42,500 nt of DNA from Symbiodinium natans. Lineage: Eukaryota; Sar; Dinophyceae; Suessiales; Symbiodiniaceae. The translations under genes and the position numbers were made by a program. The notes beneath the pieces were generated by a model. The model searched no databases and had not been told where the DNA came from. It was given only the letters and a program-made list of their open reading frames with translations. Position 1 is the first letter of the stretch. Every line of letters starts with the position of its first letter. The stretch lies in assembly GCA_905221605.1 (NCBI GenBank), contig CAJNDS010002268.1:1173232-1215731 (forward strand). Direction: 5' to 3'. Of this stretch, positions 9,801 to 21,800 are shown piece after piece.

Positions 9801-12800
9801 GTTTAGGGTTTGGGGTTTAGGGTTTAGGGTTAGTTCTGGATCCCTATGTGGTTGAAGGTCTTGGCTCTCTGGGTGCAGGCTAGCAGCGGCCAGTTTGTAG
9901 GGCACCGCGCACTTGTCCTGCGGCTTAGGGTTTAGGGTTTAGGGTTTAGGGTTTAGGGTTTAGGGTTTAGGGTTTAGGGTTTAGGGTCTAGGGTCTAGGG
10001 TTTAGGGTTTAGGGTTTAGGGTTTAGGGTTTAGGGTTTAGGGTTTAGGGTTTAGGGTTTGGGGTTTGGGGTTTGGGGTTTGGGGTTTGGGGTTTGGGGTT
10101 TGGGGTTTGGGGTTTGGGGTTTAGGGTGCAGCATTGGTCAGCTGGACGCGATAGTTTGAAGACATGCCCATCCCAAGGCCACCCAATCACAACTCACTGC
10201 AAAACCAAGCCGGAGCCAGCCAAAACCAGCCAGCCAGTCAACATTTTTCTACGTCGGATTGGCAAGCTACATGGCGAAAGTGAGGTTCTTCGATGAGGCC
10301 TTGTGAAGGACATGTAAAGAAACTGCCATAAAAAAGATTAGGTGTTGCGTTGGGGGTAGTCGTCGGCCGGAGGGCCTTCTCATTGTTTTCTTTATTCGCT
10401 ATGTCGGATTGTCAAGCGCTTTTCGTTGAGGCTTTGCGCAACACAGTCCGAAGTTCCCGAGGGAAAAGGCTCAGAAACGGTCTGGGAGAAGCCCAAAGAA
10501 GCCAGAGGCCCAGAAATGGTCGGGCGAAGCCCAAAAAGTTCAGAAATGGTCTGGGAAAAGCCAAAGAAGCTGAAATAGTGTGGGGGCAGCCAAGGCTCAG
10601 AAATTGTCGCAAAAAATTAGAATTGCTCTGGGAATGGTCTGGGAGAAGCCCAAAAAAGGCTCAGTGTTGGTCCGGGAGGGCTCAGAACGGCTCAGGTATG
10701 GTCTGGGAGAAGCCAAAAATCAGAATTGGTCTGGGACTGGTCCGAAGCCCAAAAATAGACATGGTCTGGGAGAAGCCAAACTTTCCCCTTCAAGGGGGGG
10801 TCAGAGTTTTGAGCATGGGGGGTCTCCGGATTTAGCGTTTGGGGTTTAGGGTTTAGGGTTTAGGGTTTAGGGTTTAGGGTTTAGGGTTTAGGGTTTAGGG
10901 TTTAGGCCTTCACACCCTTAAAGGTTCAGGGTTTAGAGGCTTAGGGTGCGGAGTTCAGGGCAATTGGGGTTTAGGGCTCGGGGTTTAGGGTTTGGGGCTT
11001 AGGGCTGGGCCTATAGGGCCTATAGGGCCTAGGGCTTAGGGCCTAGGGCTTAGGGCTTAGGGTTGGCAGACCTTCTTGTATCCGTTCGCAGCTCTCGGCA
11101 AGTCCAGGGGATCGATCATGCCGAACCTGGGCAGCGGCTCTACGTGCTCCAACATCTGCTCTGAACGCCACAAGGTGGCGCGGCATCTGCGGGTACCCTA
11201 AACCCTAAACCCTCAAACCCTAAACCGCTAAACCCCTAAGCCCTAAACTCGATACCCTAAACCCTAAACCCTAAACGCTAAACCCCAAACCCCAAACCCC
11301 AAACTTTAAACCCGAAACCCTAAACCCTAAACCCTAATCGCAAGAGCTGGGCTCGCGGCTCTGAGCCCATCCACGTCATCGACGCGTCACAGCCTTCAAA
11401 ACAACGGGCGCGGCGGAGTTCGGGATTCGGGACTTAGGGTTTGGGGTTTAGGGTTTAGGGTTTAGGGTTTAGGGTTTAGGGTTTAGGGTTTAGGGTTTAG
11501 GGTTTAGGGTTTAGGGTTTAGGGTTTAGGGTTTAGGGTTTAGGGCTCTTTCGTCCTGAGGCGCCCTGCCTAAAGACGACGCCACTAGTCTGCTCATCTTC
11601 AACCTTGGCGAGGCTTGGTTCTAGGGGTTCTACCTTGGACGAAGGTTGTTTAGGGTTTAGGGTTTAGGGTTTAGGGTTTAGGGTGTAGGGTGTAGGGTTT
11701 AGGGTTTGGGGTTTAGGGTTTAGGGTTTAGGGTTTAGGGTTTAGGGTTTAGGGTTTAGGGTTTAGGGTTTAGGGTTTAGGGTTTAGGGTTTACGGTTTAG
11801 GGTTTAGGGTTTAGGGTTTAGGGTTTAGGGTTTAGGGTTTAGGGTTTAGGGTTTAGGGGTTCTACCTTGGACCCTTAAGGTTGTACCCGTGGGTTTGGGG
11901 GTCCCTGTTGAGGATCCTTAAGGGTATATAAGGGCCATATTAGGAGTAGATTAAGGGGAACCTTCAGGGGTACAACCTTAGGGGTACGAGTCTGAATCCC
12001 TTGATTGGGTAGGGATCGTGAGATTATGGCTTCTGTCTGTGGTGGGAAATCCAACAACCCTCGCTCACTTTTGCGCACGCCACATTCGAAGCCATTTGCT
12101 AAACATGTGCCACAACATACTTTAACACGCCGTCATGTACTCTGATATACTCTAATGCAACGCAATGTACAATATACTTCGAGATGTTCTCCCTCATACT
12201 AACAGTCCTTAATAAGGATGATAATGCGGCATATTATTAAGGAGTGTTAGTATAAGGGGGAACATCCCAACCATAAACCCTCAACCCTCAACCCTCAACC
12301 CTAACCCTAAACCCAAGACCCTAGACCCTAGACCCTAGACCCTAAACCCTAAACCCTAAACCCTAAACCCTAAACCCTAACAAGCTGACAACCCGAGCTT
12401 GGCGCAGCTGGAGCCCACGGATGACCAGATGGTTGTTGTCAAGGACACCCATCGCACCCTCGGCTTCCCACAAGTACGGCTTAGGGTTTGGGGTTTAGGG
12501 TATAGGGTTTAGGGTTTAGGGTTAAGGTCTCGGGTTTAGGGTTTAGGGTTTCGGGTTTAGGGTTTAGGGTTTAGGGTAAGGACTCCGCGCGTCCTCTTAG
12601 ACCCCCCATTGATTGGCATGGAAACCTCAACAAAACCTTCGCCTGCACCCGAAGATACTCGTTCCTTCTGGGCCCTCAAAGTCCTCCAACACTAAACCCT
12701 AAACCCCAAACCCCAAACCCCAAACCCTAAACCCCTAAAACCCTAGACCCTTAACCCCTAAACCCCAAACCCCAAAAGCTGAGGCGCCGGCGCGATGCGG

Positions 12801-15800
12801 GCCCAGGAGTTGCTGGGCCAAGGGCGCCCCGACGCCGGGACCACGGGCCCTGAACTTGGGGGCGTCGAAGAGGTTCATCTGCTCGTAATAGATCCTGAGG
12901 GCTTAGGGTTTGGGGTTCAGGGTTTAGGCTTTAGGGTTCAGGGTTTAGGGTTTGGGGTTTTAGGGGAAGGGTTGAGGGGGAGGGGCAGGGGTGGGGGGGT
13001 AGGGTCGCTTAGGGTCACTTCGGGTAGCTTAGGGTAGTTTAGGGTAGTTTAGGGGAGTTTAGGGTAGTTTAGGGTAGTTTAGGGTAGTTTAGTTTAGGGT
13101 TGAGGGTTTAGGTGGCAAAACGTTGTTCGCGAGTTGGCTTTATCCACACGAATCAAGATCGAAATCCCCGGCCAGATTGTGTAGGGTTCGGGTCCAAGAA
13201 GTCTTGAGCAAAGTGCGGCCGAAAATTATGGAGCAAGCCTGGTGTCTTCATTTGCGAAGTCTTTTGAGGGTTTGGCTTGGGAGGTCTTGGGTTTGCAGGT
13301 TGAGGGTGTCGCTCCATACGTGGGCAGGGAGGGCTACTCATGTCTTCTGGGCGAGCGTTGAGCAAGGAACCACGTTTTTCTCAAGAGACAGCGACCCCAC
13401 GGTAAAGAGGGTGTTCCGTTTCAGGGCTATGCTTGAAAGAACAAGGGGGGACCCAAAACAGTCCGATATGAAACCCTAAGCCCTAAACCCTAAGCCTAAA
13501 CCCTAAACCCTAAACCCTAAACCCTAAACCCTAAACCCTAAACCCTAAACCCTAAACCCTATGCTGCCGAAGCTGCTGCTCGGTCTTTCGGGCAATGAAG
13601 GTCCAGTTGAACTCATTCAGAGCCTGCGGGTCATGTCACAAGTTCCTTATCGGGTTCTTAATCGTGTTTAGGGTTTAGGGTTTAGGGTTTAGGGTTTAGG
13701 GTTTAGGGTTTAGGGTTTAGGGTTTAGGGTTTAGGGTTTAGGGTTTAGGGTTTAGGGTTTAGGGTTTAGGGTTTAGGGTTTAGGGTTTCCTAAGCTTCCC
13801 TAAGGCTCCCGAGGTACCTACCCCGCATGAACCCCTCCCCCTCCCTTAAGAACCCTATAGGTGTTGTCTCAGCAAGACTCGTTGGGGCGAGCTCCAATCT
13901 TCAGGGCGTAGGGCCAAGGCGGAAGATTCCTCACTACGCAAAGCCGACTTGGAGGTCCATGAGTCCATGAGCATATAGATATAAGTATGGTTCTGATATA
14001 AGTGCCCTAAATAGGGGGTCTAAGAAAAAGTTGCCATACTTGTAACCCTACTTCTAAGTACCCATGAACCTCCAAGCAGGGGGGTCTCGCGCTAAAAGAC
14101 AACAAGCTCGAGGACCGGCTAGCACCTTCTCCTTCGCCACAGCGCCCATCCACCTGCAACGTAGAGGGGAACTGTCTGGGCAGCAGATGCAGTCGTCACA
14201 GGATGATGAATCTATACTCCCCTTAGAACCTCAATGAAATAATGCTTTGAATATCCTCGTGGGTTTTATATAAACAAAAACAAAAATGATTCCCAAGGGG
14301 GACATAGGAATATTCAACCATAAACATGTTTACCATTACTCGTAATCTTTGCTTCTGTTCAGGACGATCATGATGATCATTACTACGATCCCAACCTGGA
14401 CCACGAGCCTAAACCCCTAAACCCCTAAACCCCTAAACCCCTAAACCCCTAAACCCCTAAACCCCTAAACCCCTAAACCCCTAAACCCCTAAACCCCTAA
14501 ACCCCTAAACCCCTAAACCCCTAAACCCCTAAACCCCTAAACCCCTGCCAACCTAAACGCAAAACCCTAAGGGCAACTCAGCACTGTCGAAACCTAGGTT
14601 GTCCCTTTCGAACCTCTAGACAAATGTCCCCAGACACGGTCCTCTTGAACCCAAATCAAACAAAAACCAAACACCCCTAAACCCTACACCCCAAACACCA
14701 AACCCCAAACCCTAAGCCCTAAACCCTACGGTCTAGGGCCTACCTAGGAATACGATGAGCACGTCAGCTCACGGACCTGGCGTGGTCGAAGTTCTCGCAA
14801 ATCTTGCAGACCCCCCAAGCCTCGGTCTACTTGCAGGATTCTATGGGTTTGGGGTTTGGGGTTTAGGGTATAGGGTCTCGGGCTTGGGGCTTAGGGCTTA
14901 GGGCTTAGGGCTTGGGGTTTAGGGTTTAGGGTTTAGGGTTTAGGGTTTAGGGTTTAGGGTTTAGGGTTTAGGGTTTAGGGTTTAGGGTTTAGGGTTTAGG
15001 GTTTAGGGTTTAGGGGTTCTACCTTGGACCCTTAAGGTTGTACCCTTGGATTTTGGGGACCCCGTTTCAAGATCCCTACAAAAAAATAAGGGCCGTATTC
15101 GGAGAAATATTAAGGGGAACCTTTAGGGGTACAACCTTAAGGGTACGAGGCACAGCAGAGCTATGAATACCGTAGCTTTAGGGTGAGGGTTTAGGGTTTA
15201 GGGTTTAGGGTTTAGGGTTTTGGGTTTCAGGTTTTGGGTTTTGGGTGTTGGGCTTTGGTTTTTGGCTTTTGGGTTTAAAGGCTCCAAACGGGGCTCCTTC
15301 ATAACTACTTGCTAAATCGCCCCCGGACCCTCCGAGGAGGGTGCTAGGGACATGGCCCCTTGAATACGGGCCCTGGCGACTCTTCGAAGGCTCGGAAGTA
15401 TGGGCCCATGGCTTGCATAGGTTTACAGGGCTTGTTGGGTTGAGGGTTTAGTGTTTAGGGTTTAGGGTTTAGGGTTTAGGGTTCAGGGTTTAGGGTTTAG
15501 GGTTTAGGGTTTAAGCCCTGTAAACCATGTATCCTATGAATTCTGCAAGCCCTATTCATCCTAAACCCTAGAAGCCCTATAAACCCTTCGACTCCTACAA
15601 GTTTTACTACAAAACCCTCTAAAGCGTATAAGCCCCCCTAAAGCCGTTTTCAGCCCCACGAACCTCATAAACTCTGCAAGGCCTGCAACAACCCCTAAAA
15701 CCCCAACTCGCCCCAAACCCAAAACCCTAAAAGCCCTAAACCCCAAACCCTAAAAGCCCAAATTACACCCTCAACCCCCAGACCCTCACAGGGCTCCCTA

Positions 15801-18800
15801 AACCCCTAAACCCCACGAAGAACCCCAAACCTAAACCCCAAACCCTAAAAGCCCTAAATCCCAAACCCCTAAACCCCTAGCCCCTAAACCCCTAGCCCAA
15901 ACCACCCCTAAACCTAAAAGCCCTAATTATACCATAAACCCCCAGCTTAACCAACCCTAAACCCTAAACCCTGAACCCTGAACCCCTAAGGCCTCAAAGG
16001 GCTCCCGAAACCCGCCGTCCACTTGTGAAAATCCCTGGTCCAGAAACCCTGGTGGAGGATGCCTGGATCTTCCTCAACTTATCCAGGGACTACTTCTAGG
16101 GTGTCGGGTTTAGGGTTTAGGCTTTAGGGTTTAGGGTTTAGGGTCTAGGGTTCAGGGTTCAGGGTTCAGGGTTTAAGGTTCAGCTGGAACATCTGGGGAG
16201 CTAGGGAGCCCACGATGCTTCCTGGATCCGGATCCACTAGGTAACCATCTCGATCGGGCCGTACCTCAGCGACCACAAAGGTTTAGGGTTTAGGGTTGGG
16301 GTTTAGGGTTTAGGGTTTAGGGTTTAGGGTTTGGGGTTTGGGGTTTGGGGTTTGGGGTTTGGGGTTTAGGGTTTAGGGTTTAGGGTTTAGGGTTTAGGGT
16401 TTAGGGTTTAGGGTTTAGGGTTTAGGGTTTAGGGTTTAGGGTTTAGGGTTTAGAGTCTAGGAGGCCCTGCAAAGCATCTGTGGGTGGTAGAGGGTTACAT
16501 AGGGAATAGGGCCCAAAGATGAAGCATGTCAACATTAACTGCAGCCTTGATAAGTTTAGGTTTTAGGGTCTGGGGAGCCCACCCCCCCCCCCCCTCCCCG
16601 CCCCCGACCCTCCCCCCCCCCCCCCCCCCCCCACCCGTCCCTGAACCCCGCAACAGACCGCGAACCTCTCAAGACCTCACAACTCAAAAATTCTGAAATA
16701 CCTAAACCGTAAGCCCTAAACACTAAACCCTAAACCCTAAACCCCAAACCCTAAATCCTAAACCCTAAACCCTAAACCCCAAACCCCAAACCCTAAACCC
16801 TAAACCCTAAACCTCAACCCTGACCCCCCCTAAAACTTCACGCCGGGCCGCAAAGTCCCGAGGGCCACCGCAGGTTGTGGCGATCACCGGCTTCCCTGCA
16901 GCCCAAGCCTCTCCAGGGCTTTCCTAGGGGTTAGGGTTTAGGGTTTAGGGTTGAGGGTTCAGGGTGTAGGGTTTAGGGTTTAGGGTTTAGGGTTCAGGGT
17001 TTAGAGTTAGGGTTTAGGGTTTAGGCCCCTTACATGGTCCCTTCGTATGGGGTACCCCTAATACACCCCTTATATACCCTACACAAATTAAGGGCCCTGC
17101 ATCAGAACCCTTTGAAGGAGGTTAGGGACCATACTAAGGGCCCATGAAACTACCCTAAGGGACCTAAGGGAAAATGCAGGGTATGAAGGGTCCAGGGTAG
17201 AAGTTTCAGGGATCTAGGGGCTTGGAAGGACTACGGGTCTGAACCCTAAACTCCTTAGGGTTTAGGCTTCAGGGTGTAGGGTTTAGGGTTTAGGGCCCTG
17301 AACCCTAAACCCCTTGAGCTGTAGACGCTGAGTGCTGAGGATTCATAGCGCTATCTGAGGGAGTTAGGGTGTTTTGGTGTTTTGGTGATAGGGTGTTGGG
17401 GTCTTACGGTGTTGCGTTTTGAGGGTTTGGGTGGGGGGGGGGTGATGTTTGAGGGTTTTTCTGGTTGAGGGTTTGGTGCGGTTGGGTTGAGAATGCTTTG
17501 GGGTTACAGGGTTTTCAGGTCAAGTGTTTGATCTTCCTCAGGGTTTAGGGTGTAGGGTTTTTCTGTTCCAATCTTTAGGGCTCAGGGTCTCGAGATGTTT
17601 TGGCCTGTGGGGCCAGCGTTCCCTCTGCCGAATCCCTCACCCTGAACCCTCAGGCCCATGTCCCAAACCCTCAATCCCCTCAAACACCTGAACACTTAAA
17701 CCAACCCTAAACCCTTCACCCTAAACCCTAAACCCTAAACCCTGAACCCTGAACCCTAAACCTAAAACCCGACTAAATCCCTACATCCCCTCCAACCAGC
17801 CACCTCGAGCACAACGATGCCGAAGGGTTCATTCCGGCTGGGCACCACCACGGCGTCGCAAGATTTGAAGAGGGACTCAGCGCAAGGGGGTTTAGGGATG
17901 TTTAGGTTTTTAAGTTTAGGGTTTCAGGGCTTTGGGGTTCAGGGTTTAGGTCGCAGGGGTGGTGGGGTTGGGGTTTGGGGTTTGGGGTTTGGGGTTTGGG
18001 GTTTGGGCTTTGGGCTTTGGGCTTTGGGCTTTGGGCTTTGGGCTTTGGGCTTTGGGGTTTGGGGTTTGGGGTTTGGCGTTTGGCGTTTGGGGTTTGGGGT
18101 TTGGGGTTTGGCGTTTGGCGTTTGGCGTTTGGCGTTTGGCGTTTGGCGTTTGGCGTTTGGCGTTTGGCGTTTGGGGTTTGGGGTTTGGGGTCGAGGGTGG
18201 AGGGTGGAGGGTGGAGGGTGGAGGGTGGAGGGTGGAGGGTGGAGGGCGGAGGGCGGAGGGTGGAGGGCGGAGGGTGGAGGGCGGAGTTAGGGCTTGCGCC
18301 ACGAATTCCGGAGCCTACGCTCGGCAACCTCCCCAAACAGAAAGCAAAACCCTGCAACACTCCTCAACCCCATGAGGAGCCGCGCCTTCAAATGCGCAGT
18401 GCCACTCTTCACCTGGGCACAGCACATCTTCGGGTGCTAACTGATGCAGATGGCGATGCAGAAGTTCATCTGAATAGGCCCTTGAGGGTAGTTTCATGTG
18501 TAGGGTTGAGGGTTTAGGGTTTAGGGTTTAGGATTTAGGGTTTAGGGTCTAGGGTTTAGGGTTTAGGGCATCTTGAATGCGTCCGCGCGGGGGCTCTTTG
18601 CCTTGGGCCGGTGGGTTCGGGGATTTGGGAAGCGCGGAGCTCATGCCAGCTCCCGAGAGGCGTCCTACCCTAAAACCCTAAGCCCTAAATCCATAGCCCT
18701 AAACCCTAAACCCTAAACCCTAAACCCTTTAACCCTAAACCCTACATCCCTAGCCCTAAACCCTAAACCCCCAAACCCCAAACATCAGACCCCAGACCCT

Positions 18801-21800
18801 AAACAGCAAACCCCAAACACCAAACCCTAAACCCTGAGTAACATGAAAGACGGACAACTCGGTAGCCCAGTAACCATGTTAGAGCCCGGGCGGGGGTTGG
18901 TTACTTTCTAAGGGAACCTTGAACCCAAAATAAAGGGAAAAGGTTACCAGGGCTACGATCCCAACAGAATGACCCAAGAGCGGCATTTGGAGATTCTACT
19001 TTCTGGATCCTCCCGGGGGTATAGGGCTTAGGGTTTAGGGTTTAGGGTCTAGGTTCTAGGGTTTAGGGTTTAGGGTTTAGGGTTTAGGGTTTAGGGTTTA
19101 GGGTTTAGGGTTTAGGGTGTAGGTTTTAGGGTTTAGGGTTTAGGGTTTAGGGTTTAGGGTTTAGGGTTTAGGGTTTAGGGTTTAGGGTTTAGGGTTTAGG
19201 GTTTAGGGTTTAGGGGGTTTAGGGTTTAGGGTTTAGGGTTTAGGGTTTAGGGTCTAGGGTTTAGGGTTTAGGGTTTGGGACAACCCAGGCCTTCCCCCCC
19301 CCCCAAGGCCCTGGCAGAGCCCGCGAAGCTCACAGCATGCGAAACACCCAGCCTGGGCTTGCTCAGGGCTCCAAGGTAGGGTTTAGGGTTTAGGGTTGGG
19401 GTTTGGGGTTTGGGGTTTGGGGTTTGAGGGTTTGAGGGTTTGAGGGTTTGAGGGTTTGAGGGTTTGAGGGTTTGAGGGTTTGAGGGTTTGAGGGTTTGAG
19501 GGTTTGAGGGTTTGAGGGTTTGAGGGTTTGAGGTTTTGAGGTTTTGAGGGTTTGAGGGTTTGAGCGTTTGAGGGTTTGAGGGTTTGAGGGTTTGAGGGTT
19601 TGAGGGTTTGAGGGTTTGAGGGTTTGAGGGTTTGAGGGTTTGAGGGTTTGAGGGTTTGGGGTTTGGGGTTTGGGGCTTGGGGCTTGGGGCTTGGGGCTTG
19701 GGTCTTGGGGCTTGGGGTTTGGGCGGCTTTCGGTTTCAGGGCTTTGGGGCCTTGGATTTTGGCAGGATGGAAAGTCTTGGGGCCCTTCCTATTTCGCAGA
19801 CATTTCAGGATATGATTTTCATTGCCCACGGAAAAAGAGTGCACAACAACAAGCGCTTTTGGAGGGTTGGTAGTTGGTGCCGAGTGCGGTGGTTGCCCGA
19901 TTGTTTTGATGTTTCAGTTTCCTCGGGTTTGGGGGGGTGGGGGGGGGGAGGGGCAGGGGTGGGAGTCCTTGGGGGGATATTGAGGGCTCTTGGTGCTTGA
20001 GGAAACCTGGCACCTTTCCTCATAGCACCCGATTGTCAATTTTTGTAAGCGGGGCTTTAGGGTTTAGGGTTTAGGGTTTAGGGTTTGGGTTTTAGGGTTT
20101 GGGGTTTAGGGTTTCCGATTTTCGCTTAAGCAACACGGAGACGCGGCGTAGCCCCCCCACGCACTGCATCAAAGCAGCTGCCCGGCGCGGGCCTCCAAGG
20201 CACTCTTCATGTGGCCGTCGCCGACCTGAAAACTGGCTGGGTCTTCGTAAGGAATGAATGAGGTATCCTAGATAATCCCTATACATAGGGCCCTTATATA
20301 ATCCCTGAAAGGGTATATATATATATGTATTTACTTATTTAATTATCTTTTTTGTTTTTTTAGGGCCCTTATATAATCCCTTAAAGGGTGTATTATATAG
20401 AGGTACCCTATATAATCCCTTAAAGGGCATATAGCGCCCTCAATCCCTCATTCCCTTTCTGGGGGGAAAAGGCTCAAGGGGGCACTCCTTAACGCATGCA
20501 GGGGGCTTAGGGGCTTAGGTTTTTTGGGTTTTAGGCTTTGGGGCCTATTCTTGTGGTTTTGGGTTTAGAGAGCAAAGTTTGGGCATCTAGAACTTCGGCT
20601 AACTTCCTCCAGTCTGCAACACGCATGCCAAAGAAGATAGACTTTCGCACCAGATGCTCGCTTCTCCTGAACCCTGAACCCTGAACCCTGAACCCTGAAC
20701 CCTGAACCCTAAACCCTAAACCCTAAACCCCAAAACCCTAAACCACGCCGTCAAGGCAACACCAAGCACGTGGCGATGACGAACTTGGCATTGCCCCTGG
20801 CTTGAAGGATCATCGGAATGGCCTGCGCGCCGAGAAATGGGGAACCCAGGGACTCCAAGACCCCTTAATAGGGTTTAGGGTTTAGGGTTTAGGGTTTAGG
20901 GTTTAGGGTTTAGGGTTTAGGGTTTAGGGTTTAGGGTTTAGGGTTTAGGGTTTAGGGTTTAGGGTTTAGGGTTTAGGGTTTAGGGTTTAGGCAGTTAAGG
21001 AATATTCCTTGAAAAAAACAAAAAAGCCCTGAATTAAGGAGTGTTCCGTAAATTATAAATAAGGTTCCTTGTGTGGCTTGTAAGGTTTATAAGGAATATT
21101 CCTAAAATTCTAGTCGGGTTCCTTATATGGTTTAAGGGGTATTCCTTTTACTGCAAGGAGTATTGTAGTCTCTGGGAAGCGTGCGCTTAGGCTCCTCTAT
21201 GAAGGTGTCACGTGTATTCGAGGACCCCTTAACATCAACGCGAGAAGCAGCAAAGCTCCAAGCCCCCCCCCCCCCCGCCCCCCTCAACTGAAAAGCGTAA
21301 AGGCCTGAAAACCCCTTTGTTGACCCTAAACCCTAAACCCTAAACCCTAAACCCTAAACCCTAAACCCTAAACCCTAAACCCTAAACCCTAAACCCTGCG
21401 CCTCCAGGAGGAGGTCCGGCCCCTTCTGCACCGCCAGGCGGCCCACGAAGAGGAACATGGGATCCATGACGTCGAAGCCCTGTTTTTGCGAGGGAGGACT
21501 TGAGAGGGGCCTTTTAGGGTTTAGGGTTTGGGGTTTGGGGTTTGGGGTTTAGGGTTTAGGGTTTAGGGTTTAAGGTTTTTAGGGCTTAGGGTTTAGGGTT
21601 TAGGGTTTATTGTTTAGGGTTTAGGGTTTAGGGTTTAGGGTGTAGGGTTTAGGGCTACAGGGGGAGGCTGAAGGGGGGGTTTGTAAGGAGGGGCTGAAAG
21701 GGGATCCATTACGTCGAAGCCCTGGGACGCTAGCGCAGGGGGCCGCTTCTAGATAGGAAGCCTATGGCTTTGGGGTTCAGGGTTTCGGGTTTGGGGTTTA

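Noticed and set aside
17817-18517. Overlapping ORFs of 118-180 codons on both strands
   Set aside because: They translate the 7-bp TTTGGGG-type array (GVWGLGF or PQTPNPK strings) and exist in every frame and strand.
19383-19844. Minus-strand ORF of 153 codons
   Set aside because: It is a translation of the TTTGAGGG octamer array (KPSNPQTL strings).
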